Shown in pieces: positions 43,909 to 52,384 of a stretch of 58,460 bases of DNA. The DNA lies in assembly GCA_045658985.1 (NCBI GenBank), contig JAZOWC010000036.1, positions 1 through 58,460 on the forward strand. Direction: 5' to 3'. Positions within the stretch are counted from its first letter, which is position 1; each line of letters starts with the position of its first letter. The notes beneath the pieces are model-generated. The model was not told the DNA's origin and did not search any database. It saw nothing but the letters and a program-made list of their open reading frames with translations. Position numbers and translations under genes: made by a program. The DNA comes from RGIG3513 sp045658985. Lineage in GTDB: Bacteria > Bacillota > Clostridia > Oscillospirales > Butyricicoccaceae.

Positions 43909-45354
43909 ATGGACAAGCTGTTAGAGCAAAAAATCGATGCATTCCTGCAGGAAAACCGTGACAACATCGTCAACGATCTTATAAAAATGTCCCGCATCCC
44001 CGCCGTTCGCGGCGAGGCTGAGCCGGGTGCGCCTTTTGGCAAAGACGTTGCCCGCGCCCTAGAGGTCTGCGCTCAGGTAGCGAGAGATATGGGCTTTGAG
44101 ACCACCCTTTACGCTGACAGCGGCTATGCCGTCACCACCTTCGGCGAGGGCGAAAAATCCATCGGCTTCTTCGGTCATGCCGACGTTGTCCCCGCAGGCG
44201 ACGGCTGGACGGTGTGCGAGCCCTTTGAACCCACCGTTATCGACGGCGTGCTTTATGGTCGCGGCGTGGTGGACAACAAAGCCGGCCTCACAGCAGGCTT
44301 CTACACCATGAAGGCCATCCGCGATCTCGGCATCCCCTTCTCCTCCAAGCTCATCACCTTTACCGGCGGCAACGAGGAGAGCGGTATGAAATGCCTCCAC
44401 GCCTTTGTGGAGCAGCAGCGCAGCCCCGATGTGTGCATCACCGCCGACAGCTCCTTCCCCGTCTGCTGCGGCGAAAAAACCAGCATGAAGGTAAGCCTTA
44501 TCGCAGACAAGCCTTTTGATACCATTATATACATCAAGGCCGGCACGGTATCCAACGCCGTCGCCGCCTATGCAGAGGCCGCCCTGCCCGCTAATGCCGA
44601 GCTTCGTGCTCAGCTGGAGCAGGCAATGCTCTCCGACAGCGGATTTGCCCTGCGTGAGGAGGACGGCAGACTGATATTCTCCGCCACCGGCCTCACCGCC
44701 CACGCAAGCCGCCCCCAGCTGGGCAAAAGCGGCCTCAAGATGCTGGTCAAGGCCCTCTCCGCCTGCCCCGCCATTGGCAGCAATGATATGGAGATAATCG
44801 GCACCGCAGTGCTGGCAACCGAGGACGATTACGGCGAGACAATGGGAGCAGCATACAGCGATGAGCAGATGGGCAGAACCACCATGACCTGCACCATCGC
44901 CGCCACCGAAAACGGCCGCCTCAAGCTCAGCTACGACAACCGCGTCTGCGCTATGCAGGATGCCGAAAAGCTTGCCCGCAGCTATGAGGAGTTCTTCGGC
45001 AGCCGCGGCTTCGGACTTGACGCCACCGATACCTACCCCGGCTACTCCATCTCCCCCGGCTTCTACATTCCCCCCACCGATCCCGTTATTTCGGCGGCGG
45101 TCGAGCTCTACCGCACCATCACCGGCGACAAGGATGCCAAGGCCTACACAATGGGCGGCGGCACCTATGCACGCCTGCTGAAGAACGCCTTTGCATTCGG
45201 CCCCACCTTTCCCGGCCGCAACCCCGTAACCATCCCCGGTCACGGCGGCATCCATCAGCCAGATGAGGCGCTGGTCATCGACGACTATATGCAGGCCATG
45301 AAGATCTATATCCTGTCCACCATCGCTTTTGACAAAACCATCAACAACAAGTGA
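43909..45354 (+). CDS. M20 family metallopeptidase (Sapep/PepV-like dipeptidase)
   Basis: A 481-residue di-metal peptidase. The metal site includes H90 and D92 (FFGHADVVPAG), D122 (GRGVVDNKAG), E156-E157 (GGNEESG) and a later His in GHGGIHQPDE. An insertion domain (about 200-350) separates the catalytic halves, as in Sapep and PepV, which hydrolyse dipeptides such as carnosine and Ala- or Asp-containing dipeptides with Mn or Zn. No signal peptide. GAGGAG lies upstream, with a doubled TATAAT at 43866-43880. It is nine bases before a beta-lactamase-like hydrolase. Confidence 0.92.
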   Translation: MDKLLEQKIDAFLQENRDNIVNDLIKMSRIPAVRGEAEPGAPFGKDVARALEVCAQVARDMGFETTLYADSGYAVTTFGEGEKSIGFFGHADVVPAGDGWTVCEPFEPTVIDGVLYGRGVVDNKAGLTAGFYTMKAIRDLGIPFSSKLITFTGGNEESGMKCLHAFVEQQRSPDVCITADSSFPVCCGEKTSMKVSLIADKPFDTIIYIKAGTVSNAVAAYAEAALPANAELRAQLEQAMLSDSGFALREEDGRLIFSATGLTAHASRPQLGKSGLKMLVKALSACPAIGSNDMEIIGTAVLATEDDYGETMGAAYSDEQMGRTTMTCTIAATENGRLKLSYDNRVCAMQDAEKLARSYEEFFGSRGFGLDATDTYPGYSISPGFYIPPTDPVISAAVELYRTITGDKDAKAYTMGGGTYARLLKNAFAFGPTFPGRNPVTIPGHGGIHQPDEALVIDDYMQAMKIYILSTIAFDKTINNK

Positions 45355-45363
45355 GGTAACAAT

Positions 45364-46392
45364 ATGGTCAACAAAGAATATCTGGACAAATATCTGCAGG
45401 GCATCATCGAGGAGCACAAGATCGCGGGTATGTCGGTGGCCGTCACCGACAAAAACGGCATTGTCTACGAGGGATATTTCGGCGTGGAGAGCGTCGAGCG
45501 TCCTCAGCTTGTTACCGCCCCCGACTCCCTCTACAAGATAGCCTCCATCACCAAGGTGTTCAATGCCCTGACCAATATGATTCTGGTGGACAGAGGCCTG
45601 CTTGAGCTTGACGAGCCTGTCAAAAAGCACCTGCCTGACCTGGAGTTTTCCCGCCCGGGCACAGCGGACAAAGTCACCCTCCGCCACCTGCTCACCCATT
45701 CGGCAGGACTCAGCGGCGATATCTACAAAAACGGCCCCCGCGACGAGCGCGATCTGGGCAGACGCATCGGCGATCTGATCCCCCGCCTCGAAATGTTCAG
45801 TGACCCCGGCGACGGAGTGTTCCTCTACTCCAACTACGGATTTGCCATCGCAAGCTATCTTGCCCAGACTGTGGCGCAGAAGCCCTTTACCGCACTGGTG
45901 CGCGAACTGGTGCTTGAGCCCCTTCAGATGGACAGAACCTTCTACGACATCAACGAGTGGTGTACCTACCCCATCTCCCTGCCCCACAAGGAGACTGACG
46001 GGGAGTTTGAGGTCATCCACAACATCACAAGCGAAGGTACACGCTTCGGCTCGGGTGAGATTTTCTCGTGCCCCACCCAGCTGTGCAAGCTGATGCGCCT
46101 GTTTATGCGAAAGGGCGTCACCGACAGCGGCGAGCGCATAATCAGCGAGGAGACTATGACCGAAATGCTCCGCCCCCAGCAGGTGCGCGACGACGGAGGA
46201 ATGCACTCTCTCGGCCTGCACCACCGCAAATACGGCGAGTTTGCATGTTTTGGTCATACCGGCTGGCTCAGCGCCTACCGCAGCAATATGTTCGTCTGCC
46301 CCGAAAAGGGCGTCGGCGTGTGCATAATGCTGAATACCAATAGGGACAAAATCAGAGACGAGATAATGGAGACGATAATAGCGAATAGCTGA
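45364..46392 (+). CDS. Serine beta-lactamase-like hydrolase (class C / DD-peptidase fold)
   Basis: A 342-residue protein. Motifs are S61-I-T-K64 (SLYKIASITKVF), Y155-S-N157 and H298-T-G300, the active-site triad of the class C beta-lactamase/esterase/D-aminopeptidase family. It has no signal peptide, so it acts in the cytoplasm and is unlikely to be a resistance enzyme. A role as a peptidase or esterase is more probable, in step with the M20 dipeptidase upstream. The GTGAGGTAAC start context is weak but the spacing supports co-translation. Confidence 0.88.
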   Translation: MVNKEYLDKYLQGIIEEHKIAGMSVAVTDKNGIVYEGYFGVESVERPQLVTAPDSLYKIASITKVFNALTNMILVDRGLLELDEPVKKHLPDLEFSRPGTADKVTLRHLLTHSAGLSGDIYKNGPRDERDLGRRIGDLIPRLEMFSDPGDGVFLYSNYGFAIASYLAQTVAQKPFTALVRELVLEPLQMDRTFYDINEWCTYPISLPHKETDGEFEVIHNITSEGTRFGSGEIFSCPTQLCKLMRLFMRKGVTDSGERIISEETMTEMLRPQQVRDDGGMHSLGLHHRKYGEFACFGHTGWLSAYRSNMFVCPEKGVGVCIMLNTNRDKIRDEIMETIIANS

Positions 46393-46396
46393 TAAG

Positions 46397-46605
46397 ATGA
46401 ATTGCAATCAGAGATTGCATGAATTGACATTGTCATGAATTGGCTGCGCCATGAATTGCGGTTAACACCGCATGAAGGTGTCCGCAAAGCGGACTTTATT
46501 TAATAGGTCGCCTGTGGCGACACCGACATGCAGGCAAAGCCTGCAATTCATGAGCCGATAGGCTCAATTCATTCTTCATGCAACGCAAGTTGCAATTCAT
46601 TCCTG
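46397..46605. repeat. Hairpin array, linker family B, inverted full copy
   Basis: Reverse complement of the origin array at 23470-23681. The half containing GCAGGC and GTCGCC is nearly the same. The three terminal hairpins differ: GGCGCAGCC, GACAATGTC and CAATCTCTGATTG (as read on the minus strand). Several stems are better paired here, for example GCAAC/GTTGC in place of GCAGC/GTTGC. Confidence 0.8.
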
Positions 46606-46618
46606 AAAGGATGTTAAT

Positions 46619-47038
46619 ATGAAAGTTGCAGCTGTCGATTTCGGCGACGTGCGTACCGGCCTTGCCTTTTCCGATCTGACCGGATTCATTGCAGGCCGTG
46701 CGCTGACCCTGACCGCCAACTCCAAAGCCGAACTTATAGAAAAAATCTGCACCGAGCTCAAAGCCGAGCGGGCCCAAAAGGTGGTGGTCGGCCTGCCCCT
46801 CAATATGGACGGCACCGAGGGCGAACGCGCGCTCAAAGCCCGCGCCTTTGCTCTCGAGCTTGAAGCCGCCTGCGCCCTGCCCACACTGATGTGGGACGAG
46901 CGCGGCACCTCGGTCACCGCCAACCGCCTGCTGAGTGATGCCGGCAAGAAAAAAGGCAAACAGCGGGCAAAGGTGGATGCCGTAGCAGCCTCGATTATAT
47001 TGCAGGCATTTTTGGATGCCGGCGGCGGAAGAGATTGA
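46619..47038 (+). CDS. ruvX: RuvX/YqgF-type Holliday junction resolvase-like protein
   Basis: A 139-residue RNase H-fold protein. It opens with VAAVDFGDVRTGLAFSD (catalytic Asp7), has VVVGLPLNMDGTEG, WDERGTSVTAN with the conserved Glu, and KVDAVAASIILQ with the final Asp. The family acts in 16S rRNA 5'-end maturation (YqgF) and possibly in recombination. GAAAGGATG precedes the ATG. It is alone here, separated from its usual alaS/yrzL partners. A 3' structured element starts 22 bases after the stop. Confidence 0.92.
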   Translation: MKVAAVDFGDVRTGLAFSDLTGFIAGRALTLTANSKAELIEKICTELKAERAQKVVVGLPLNMDGTEGERALKARAFALELEAACALPTLMWDERGTSVTANRLLSDAGKKKGKQRAKVDAVAASIILQAFLDAGGGRD

Positions 47039-47060
47039 TAAAAAGAATAAGCTTTATGTA

Positions 47061-47168
47061 GGGAACGGACTGATTTCACGATTCTACTGCAGAACCCCGG
47101 CATTGCCGTACAGATAGTACTGCCAATGCCGTTGTTCTTTGTATAATACGCGAAATCCCCGTTCCCCC
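47061..47168 (+). repeat. 3' structured element, copy 4 after ruvX
   Basis: GGAACGGACTGATTTCACG pairs with CGCGAAATCCCCGTTCC. Middle stem GGCATTG/CAATGCC with GTAC and GTACTG. A partial fifth-like end (GTACTGCTTCCGTAAAGCG, CGAAATTCCCGTTCCCC) lies at 47253-47290. Confidence 0.75.
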
Positions 47169-47212
47169 GATACTTATTACCTATTCACTATTACCTATTA
47201 CCTCAAAAAGCT

Positions 47213-47535
47213 CTGTAGGGCAGGGGCTTGCTCCTGCCGCCTGTCAATGGCTCGTACTGCTTCCGTAAAGCGCGAAATTCCCGTTCCCCTGAACTTATTA
47301 CCTATTCACTATTACTTCTTACCTTAAAAAGGCTCCCTTTTTCGGGAGCCTTTTTTCTTTTTCATAGGCAAAATTATACGATTTTGGCTATTCACATTAT
47401 AATATTTTTAATAATACACAAAAAATCCCATTGTTTTTACCTATTACTATTTACAATTCAAAATGTTTTTGATATAGTTTATCTGTACGAAAGTATATTT
47501 TTATGCAAAAACTATTATAAATTGGAGGAAGACAC
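47213..47535. other. Leader region of the aconitase operon
   Basis: A REP (47215-47241) and a partial 3' element are followed by a terminator hairpin and ~170 bases of AT-rich DNA. Candidate -10 boxes are TATAAT at 47398 and TATATT at 47494, but neither has a good -35 at 17 bases. The promoter of the citrate block is probably here. Confidence 0.5.
47325..47356 (+). terminator. Intrinsic terminator before the citrate block
   Basis: AAAAAGGCTCCC / GGGAGCCTTTTTT with a short T-rich loop. Confidence 0.8.
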
Positions 47536-49797
47536 ATGGTAGAAGTCATCAAAAAAGGTGCCTATCTGGTAAACAACCAGATCGTATGGGCCGACGAAGC
47601 TAAGGGCATGGAAGCAGCTGACGCTGCAAGAGAAAAGACCATCGCTTATTCTATTCTTCGCGCTCACGACAAGAGCACAGATCCCAAGAAGATGAGAATC
47701 AAGTTCGACGCTCTGATTTCTCACGATATCACTTTTGTTGGTATCATCCAGACCGCTAAGGCTTCCGGTCTGAAGAAGTTCCCCATCCCCTACGCAATGA
47801 CCAACTGCCACAACAGCCTTTGCGCAGTTGGCGGCACAATCAATGAGGACGACCACGCTTTCGGTCTGTCCGCAGCACGCAAGTACGGCGGTATCTACGT
47901 TCCCGCTAACCAGGCTGTTATCCATCAGTACGCTCGTGAGCGTCTGGCAGGCTGCGGCAAGATGGTTCTGGGTTCTGACTCCCACACCCGTTACGGCTCC
48001 TACGGCTGCATGGGCGTTGGTGAAGGCGGCGGCGAGCTGGTTAAGCAGCTGCTGGAGAACACCTATGACGTTGCTGCTCCCGAAGTTGTTATGGTTTACC
48101 TCGATGGCAAGCCCCGCAAGGGCGTAGGTCCTCAGGACGTTGCTATCGCTCTGGTTGCTGCAACATTCCCCAAGGGCGACGTCAAGAACAAGATCCTCGA
48201 GTTCGTAGGCCCCGGCGTCAAGAACCTGTCCTCCGACTTCAGAATCGGTGTTGACGTTATGACCACCGAGACTTCCTGCCTGTCCTCTATCTGGGCAACC
48301 GACGAAGTCACCAAGAAGTTCTACGAGAACATCGGCCGTCCCGAAGATTACAAAGAACTCCAGCCCGGCGAAGGCGCATACTACGACAGCGTTGTCAAGA
48401 TCGATCTGGACAAGGTTGAGTGTATGATCGCTCTGCCCTTCCATCCCTCCATTGCTTACACCATCCACGAGCTGCAGGCTGACCCCGAAGGCATCCTGGC
48501 AAAGGTCGAGGAAGAGTGCAACAAGCAGCTGGGCGGCAAGGTCAAGATGGATCTGCGCCGCAACATCGTTGACGGCAAGGTCACCTGCGACCAGGGCGTC
48601 ATCGTTGGCTGCTCCGGCGGTATGTACGAGAACATCGTTGAGGCTGCTTCCATCCTGGAAGGCCAGTCCATCGGCAACGGCTACTTCGATATGAGCGTAT
48701 ATCCCTCCTCCACCCCCATCAGCCTGGCTATCACCAAGAACGGCACTGCTACCAAGCTCATGGAGGCAGGCTGCGTCATGAAGCCCGCATTCTGCGGTCC
48801 TTGCTTCGGTGCAGGTGATACCCCCGCTAACAACGCTCTGTCCATCCGTCACGCAACCCGTAACTTCGCAAACCGCGAAGGAAGCAAGCCCGGCAACGGC
48901 CAGATCTCCGCTGTCGCTCTGATGGACGCTCGTTCCATCGCTGCTACCGCAGCAAACGGCGGCGTTCTTACCGCAGCTACCGATTTCGATTACGAACTGC
49001 CCACCGCTGAGCAGCTCGAGTACGTATACGACGGCTCCGTCTATGCAAAGCGCTGCTACGAAGGCTTCAACAATCCTCAGGAAGATGCTGAGCTCCGCTA
49101 CGGTCCCAACATCAAGGATTGGCCCGCAATGCCCGCTCTGGAGGAAGACCTCCTTGTCAAGCTCTGCGCAGTTATCCACGATCCCGTTACCACCACCGAC
49201 GAACTGATCCCCTCCGGTGAGACCAGCTCCTACCGTTCCAACCCCATCGGCCTTTCCGAGTTCGCTCTGTCCCGCCGTGTTCCCGAGTACGTTGGCCGCT
49301 CCAAGGCTGTCCGCGCTCTCGAGGAAGCTCGCGAGAAGGGTGAGGTAGCTCAGGAAGTTAAGGACGCTCTGGCAAAGGTCGGCGGCGACGCTGCAAAGAC
49401 CACCATCGGCTCCTGCGTATTCGCTCGTCGCCCCGGTGACGGCTCCGCACGTGAGCAGGCTGCTTCCTGCCAGAAGGTTCTGGGCGGCTTCGCTAACATC
49501 TGCTACGAGTACGCTACCAAGCGTTATCGCTCCAACTGCATCAACTGGGGTATCGTTCCCTTCACCATGGATGCATCCGTTGAGTTCCCCTATGAGGATG
49601 GCGAGTGGGTATATGTTCCCGGCGTCAAGAAGGCTATTGCCGAGGGCGTAGAGGAAATGACCGCTACCGTTATCCGCAAGGACGGCACCACTGCCGAGCT
49701 GCCCCTCAAGTGTGCAGGCCTCACCGCTGACGAGCGCCTCATCCTGCAGGAAGGCTGCCTGATGAACTACTACGCAGCAGGCTACGGCAAGGCATAA
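47536..49797 (+). CDS. Aconitate hydratase-family protein
   Basis: A 753-residue aconitase-superfamily hydratase. Visible are GSDSHTRYGSYGCMGVGEGG, the cluster-binding AFCGPCFGAGD (Cys near 419 and 422), SIRHATRNFANREGSKPG, and a swivelling C-terminal domain with NCINWGIVPF. It interconverts citrate and isocitrate if it acts as aconitase. The length and order are unlike AcnA (~890) or AcnB (~860) and closer to the mitochondrial-type or YbhJ-like clades. Its placement directly before NADP-isocitrate dehydrogenase and citrate lyase strongly supports citrate as substrate. TTGGAGGAAG precedes the ATG. Confidence 0.9.
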   Translation: MVEVIKKGAYLVNNQIVWADEAKGMEAADAAREKTIAYSILRAHDKSTDPKKMRIKFDALISHDITFVGIIQTAKASGLKKFPIPYAMTNCHNSLCAVGGTINEDDHAFGLSAARKYGGIYVPANQAVIHQYARERLAGCGKMVLGSDSHTRYGSYGCMGVGEGGGELVKQLLENTYDVAAPEVVMVYLDGKPRKGVGPQDVAIALVAATFPKGDVKNKILEFVGPGVKNLSSDFRIGVDVMTTETSCLSSIWATDEVTKKFYENIGRPEDYKELQPGEGAYYDSVVKIDLDKVECMIALPFHPSIAYTIHELQADPEGILAKVEEECNKQLGGKVKMDLRRNIVDGKVTCDQGVIVGCSGGMYENIVEAASILEGQSIGNGYFDMSVYPSSTPISLAITKNGTATKLMEAGCVMKPAFCGPCFGAGDTPANNALSIRHATRNFANREGSKPGNGQISAVALMDARSIAATAANGGVLTAATDFDYELPTAEQLEYVYDGSVYAKRCYEGFNNPQEDAELRYGPNIKDWPAMPALEEDLLVKLCAVIHDPVTTTDELIPSGETSSYRSNPIGLSEFALSRRVPEYVGRSKAVRALEEAREKGEVAQEVKDALAKVGGDAAKTTIGSCVFARRPGDGSAREQAASCQKVLGGFANICYEYATKRYRSNCINWGIVPFTMDASVEFPYEDGEWVYVPGVKKAIAEGVEEMTATVIRKDGTTAELPLKCAGLTADERLILQEGCLMNYYAAGYGKA

Positions 49798-49822
49798 GTT
49801 AACCTTAACCTGACCAAAATCC

Positions 49823-49856
49823 CGTGTATCTCCGCCGTGCGCGGCGGAGATACACG
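49823..49856. other. Perfect hairpin between the hydratase and icd
   Basis: A 34-base near-perfect palindrome (CGTGTATCTCCGCC and its complement) with no T-run. It is likely an mRNA-processing or stability structure that could set different expression of the two genes. Confidence 0.6.
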
Positions 49857-49888
49857 ACCAAAAAATTAATAATAAGGAGATCAACATA

Positions 49889-51103
49889 ATGGCAAAGATT
49901 AAAATGACTACCCCCCTCGTTGAGATGGACGGCGACGAGATGACCCGCATCCTGTGGGCTATGATCAAGGACAAGCTCATCACCCCCTTTGTTGACCTGA
50001 AGACCGAGTACTACGATCTGGGCCTGCTCTATCGTAACGAGACCAAGGACCAGGTTACCGTAGACGCTGCTAACGCAACCAAGAAGTACGGTGTTGCTGT
50101 TAAGTGCGCTACCATCACCCCCAACAAGCAGCGTATGGAAGAGTATCCTGAGCTGACCGAGATGTGGAAGTCCCCCAACGGCACCATCCGTTCCATCCTG
50201 GACGGCACCGTTTTCCGTGCTCCCATCTGCATCGACGCTATCAAGCCCGTCGTAAAGAACTGGAAGAAGCCCATCACCATCGCTCGTCACGCATACGGCG
50301 ACGTTTACAAGTCTGTTGACTTTGCTACCACCGAGCCCGGCGTTGCAACTCTGACCTTCAAGGGCGAGAGCGGCGAGGAGAAGAGCGTAGTAGTACAGAA
50401 GACCGACGGCCCCACCGTATGGCAGGGCGCACACAACAAGGCAAAGTCCATCCGCAGCTTTGCCCGTGCTTGCTTCCAGTACGCAATCGACACCAAGCAG
50501 GATCTGTGGTTCTCCACCAAGGATACCATCGCTAAGGTATACGACGGCGAGTTCAAGAAGATCTTCGAAGAAGAGTTCGTAGATTACAAGGCTAAGTTCG
50601 ACGAGCTGGGCATCGAGTACTTCTACACCCTGATCGACGACGCAGTTGCACGTGTTATCCGCTCCGAGGGCGGCTACATCTGGGCTTGCAAGAACTACGA
50701 CGGCGACGTTATGTCCGACATGGTCTCCACCGCTTTCGGTTCTCTGGCTATGATGACCTCCGTTCTGGTTTCTCCCGACGGCACCACCGAGTACGAAGCT
50801 GCTCACGGCACCGTTACCAAGCACTACTACAAGCACCTGAAGGGTGAGAAGACCTCCACCAACTCCATGGCTACCATCTTTGCATGGTCCGGCGCTCTGA
50901 AGAAGCGCGGCGAGCTGGACGGCCTGACCGATCTGGTAGAGTTCGGCACCAAGCTGGAAGAGGCTTGCTTCGACACTCTGAACGACGGCATCATGACCAA
51001 GGACCTGGTAGGCCTGGTAGAAGAAGGCTTCAAGGCTACAGCTGTTAACTCCGAGGAGTTCCTCGATGCTATCGCTGAGCGCCTGGCAAAGAAGCTTGCT
51101 TAA
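49889..51103 (+). CDS. icd: NADP-dependent isocitrate dehydrogenase (eukaryotic-like homodimeric type)
   Basis: A 404-residue enzyme. MTTPLVEMDGDEMTRILWAM, TITPNKQRMEEY, ARHAYGDVYK and TSTNSMATIFAWSGAL match the homodimeric type II NADP-IDH found in eukaryotes and some bacteria. It oxidises isocitrate to 2-oxoglutarate, or runs in reverse with NADPH and CO2. It lies between the aconitase-family gene and the second citDEF, forming a path from 2-oxoglutarate to citrate and then to acetate plus oxaloacetate. TAAGGAG precedes the ATG. Confidence 0.96.
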   Translation: MAKIKMTTPLVEMDGDEMTRILWAMIKDKLITPFVDLKTEYYDLGLLYRNETKDQVTVDAANATKKYGVAVKCATITPNKQRMEEYPELTEMWKSPNGTIRSILDGTVFRAPICIDAIKPVVKNWKKPITIARHAYGDVYKSVDFATTEPGVATLTFKGESGEEKSVVVQKTDGPTVWQGAHNKAKSIRSFARACFQYAIDTKQDLWFSTKDTIAKVYDGEFKKIFEEEFVDYKAKFDELGIEYFYTLIDDAVARVIRSEGGYIWACKNYDGDVMSDMVSTAFGSLAMMTSVLVSPDGTTEYEAAHGTVTKHYYKHLKGEKTSTNSMATIFAWSGALKKRGELDGLTDLVEFGTKLEEACFDTLNDGIMTKDLVGLVEEGFKATAVNSEEFLDAIAERLAKKLA

Positions 51104-51120
51104 TTAAATCAATATCAATC

Positions 51121-51145
51121 GAGGGACGGGTTTGCCCCGTCCCTT
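51121..51145. other. Hairpin between icd and citD2
   Basis: GGGACGGG-TTTGC-CCCGTCCC with only TT after it, so an attenuating or processing hairpin rather than a full terminator. Confidence 0.55.
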
Positions 51146-51182
51146 GATAAACTTAAAAATACTTTAACCGGAGGGTATACAG

Positions 51183-51479
51183 ATGAAACTTGTTAAAAAA
51201 GCCATAGCCGGTACTATGGAATCCAGCGACATCATGATCACCATCGCTCCTGCTGAGGAGAAGGGCATCAAGCTGGATCTGCAGAGCTCGGTTATGCAGC
51301 AGTACGGCAAACAGATCGAAGCCGTTATCAAAGAAACTCTGGCAGGCATCGGCGTTGACAGCGCTGAGGTAGTAGCTATCGACAAGGGCGCTCTGGACTG
51401 CACCATCCGTGCCCGCGTAGGCGCTGCAGCATTCCGTGCCGCAGAGAGCACCGATTTCGCATGGGAGGTACGCAAGTAA
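51183..51479 (+). CDS. citD: Citrate lyase acyl carrier protein, copy 2
   Basis: A 98-residue carrier. AGTMESSDI has S14 exactly at the position modified in Klebsiella CitD. The sequence ends TIRARVGAAAFRAAESTDF, about 10 residues longer than the first CitD. The stop overlaps the citE start by one base (TAATG). Holo-enzyme formation is expected from CitXG encoded three genes downstream. CGGAGGG precedes the ATG. Confidence 0.93.
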   Translation: MKLVKKAIAGTMESSDIMITIAPAEEKGIKLDLQSSVMQQYGKQIEAVIKETLAGIGVDSAEVVAIDKGALDCTIRARVGAAAFRAAESTDFAWEVRK

Positions 51480-52381
51480 TGGAAAAGCGTTATACAAAAG
51501 AAAGACTTCGCCGCAGCATGATGTTCGTGCCCGGCAACAACCCCGGTATGATCGCTGACTCCCGTATCTACAACGCAGACAGCATCATGTTCGACCTGGA
51601 AGACTCGGTCTCCTACACCGAAAAGGACACTGCCCGCTTCCTGGTTTACAACGCTCTCAAGACCCTGAACTTCGGCAAGAAGGAGATCGTCGTCCGTATC
51701 AACGATCTGGCATCCGGCCTGGGCATCAAGGATCTGGAAGCTATCGTTCCCGCAGGTGTCCACGTTGTCCGTCTGCCCAAGACCGACAGCGCACAGGACG
51801 TTATCGACTGCGAGAGAGAGATCGAGCGCATTGAGAAGGAGCACGGCATCCCCGTTGGCTCCACCGGTATGATGGCTGCTATCGAGAGCGCAAACGGCGT
51901 TCTCAACGCACGTGAGATCGCTCACGCCAGCGACCGTCTGATCGGTATCGCTCTGGGCGCAGAGGACTACGTCACCGACCTCAAGACCACCCGTGCAGAC
52001 GGCACCGAGCTGCTGTTTGCCCGCAGCATGATCCTCAACGGCGCCCGCTCCGCAGGCATCGCCGCTCTGGACACCGTTTACTCCGACGTCAACAACGAAG
52101 AAGGCTTCATCGCTGAGTGCACACTCATCAAGAAGCTGGGCTTCGACGGTAAGTCCGTCATCAACCCCCGCCAGATCGCTCCTCTCCACAAGTGCCTGGT
52201 TCCCGGCGAGAAGGATCTGCGCAAGGCTTATGCTATTATGGACGCTATCGCAGAGGCTAACGCAAAGGGCAGCGGTGTTGCCAGCCTGAACGGCAAGATG
52301 ATCGACAAGCCCGTTGTTATCCGCGCTCAGCGCCTGATCGCCCTTGCCGAAGCAGACAAGGCAGCAGCAGAGGAGGAATAA
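51479..52381 (+). CDS. citE: Citrate lyase beta subunit (citryl-ACP lyase), copy 2
   Basis: A 300-residue HpcH/HpaI-type lyase. LRRSMMFVPGNNPGM, MFDLEDSVSYTEKD, AAIESANGV and LGAEDYVTDL carry the expected acidic Mg-binding residues and the Arg for the substrate. It is closer to classical CitE than copy 1 (VPGN rather than LPGN). The start at 51479 is set by overlap with the citD stop; an 18-base upstream extension is excluded. Confidence 0.94.
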   Translation: MEKRYTKERLRRSMMFVPGNNPGMIADSRIYNADSIMFDLEDSVSYTEKDTARFLVYNALKTLNFGKKEIVVRINDLASGLGIKDLEAIVPAGVHVVRLPKTDSAQDVIDCEREIERIEKEHGIPVGSTGMMAAIESANGVLNAREIAHASDRLIGIALGAEDYVTDLKTTRADGTELLFARSMILNGARSAGIAALDTVYSDVNNEEGFIAECTLIKKLGFDGKSVINPRQIAPLHKCLVPGEKDLRKAYAIMDAIAEANAKGSGVASLNGKMIDKPVVIRAQRLIALAEADKAAAEEE

Positions 52382-52384
52382 ACC

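Noticed and set aside
45364..46392. Beta-lactam resistance gene
   Set aside because: The SxxK, YxN and HxG motifs are shared with esterases and peptidases. The protein has no signal peptide and sits with a dipeptidase gene.
49823..49856. Rho-independent terminator splitting the hydratase from icd
   Set aside because: The hairpin is perfect, but AC-rich sequence rather than a T-run follows, and icd continues the same pathway.
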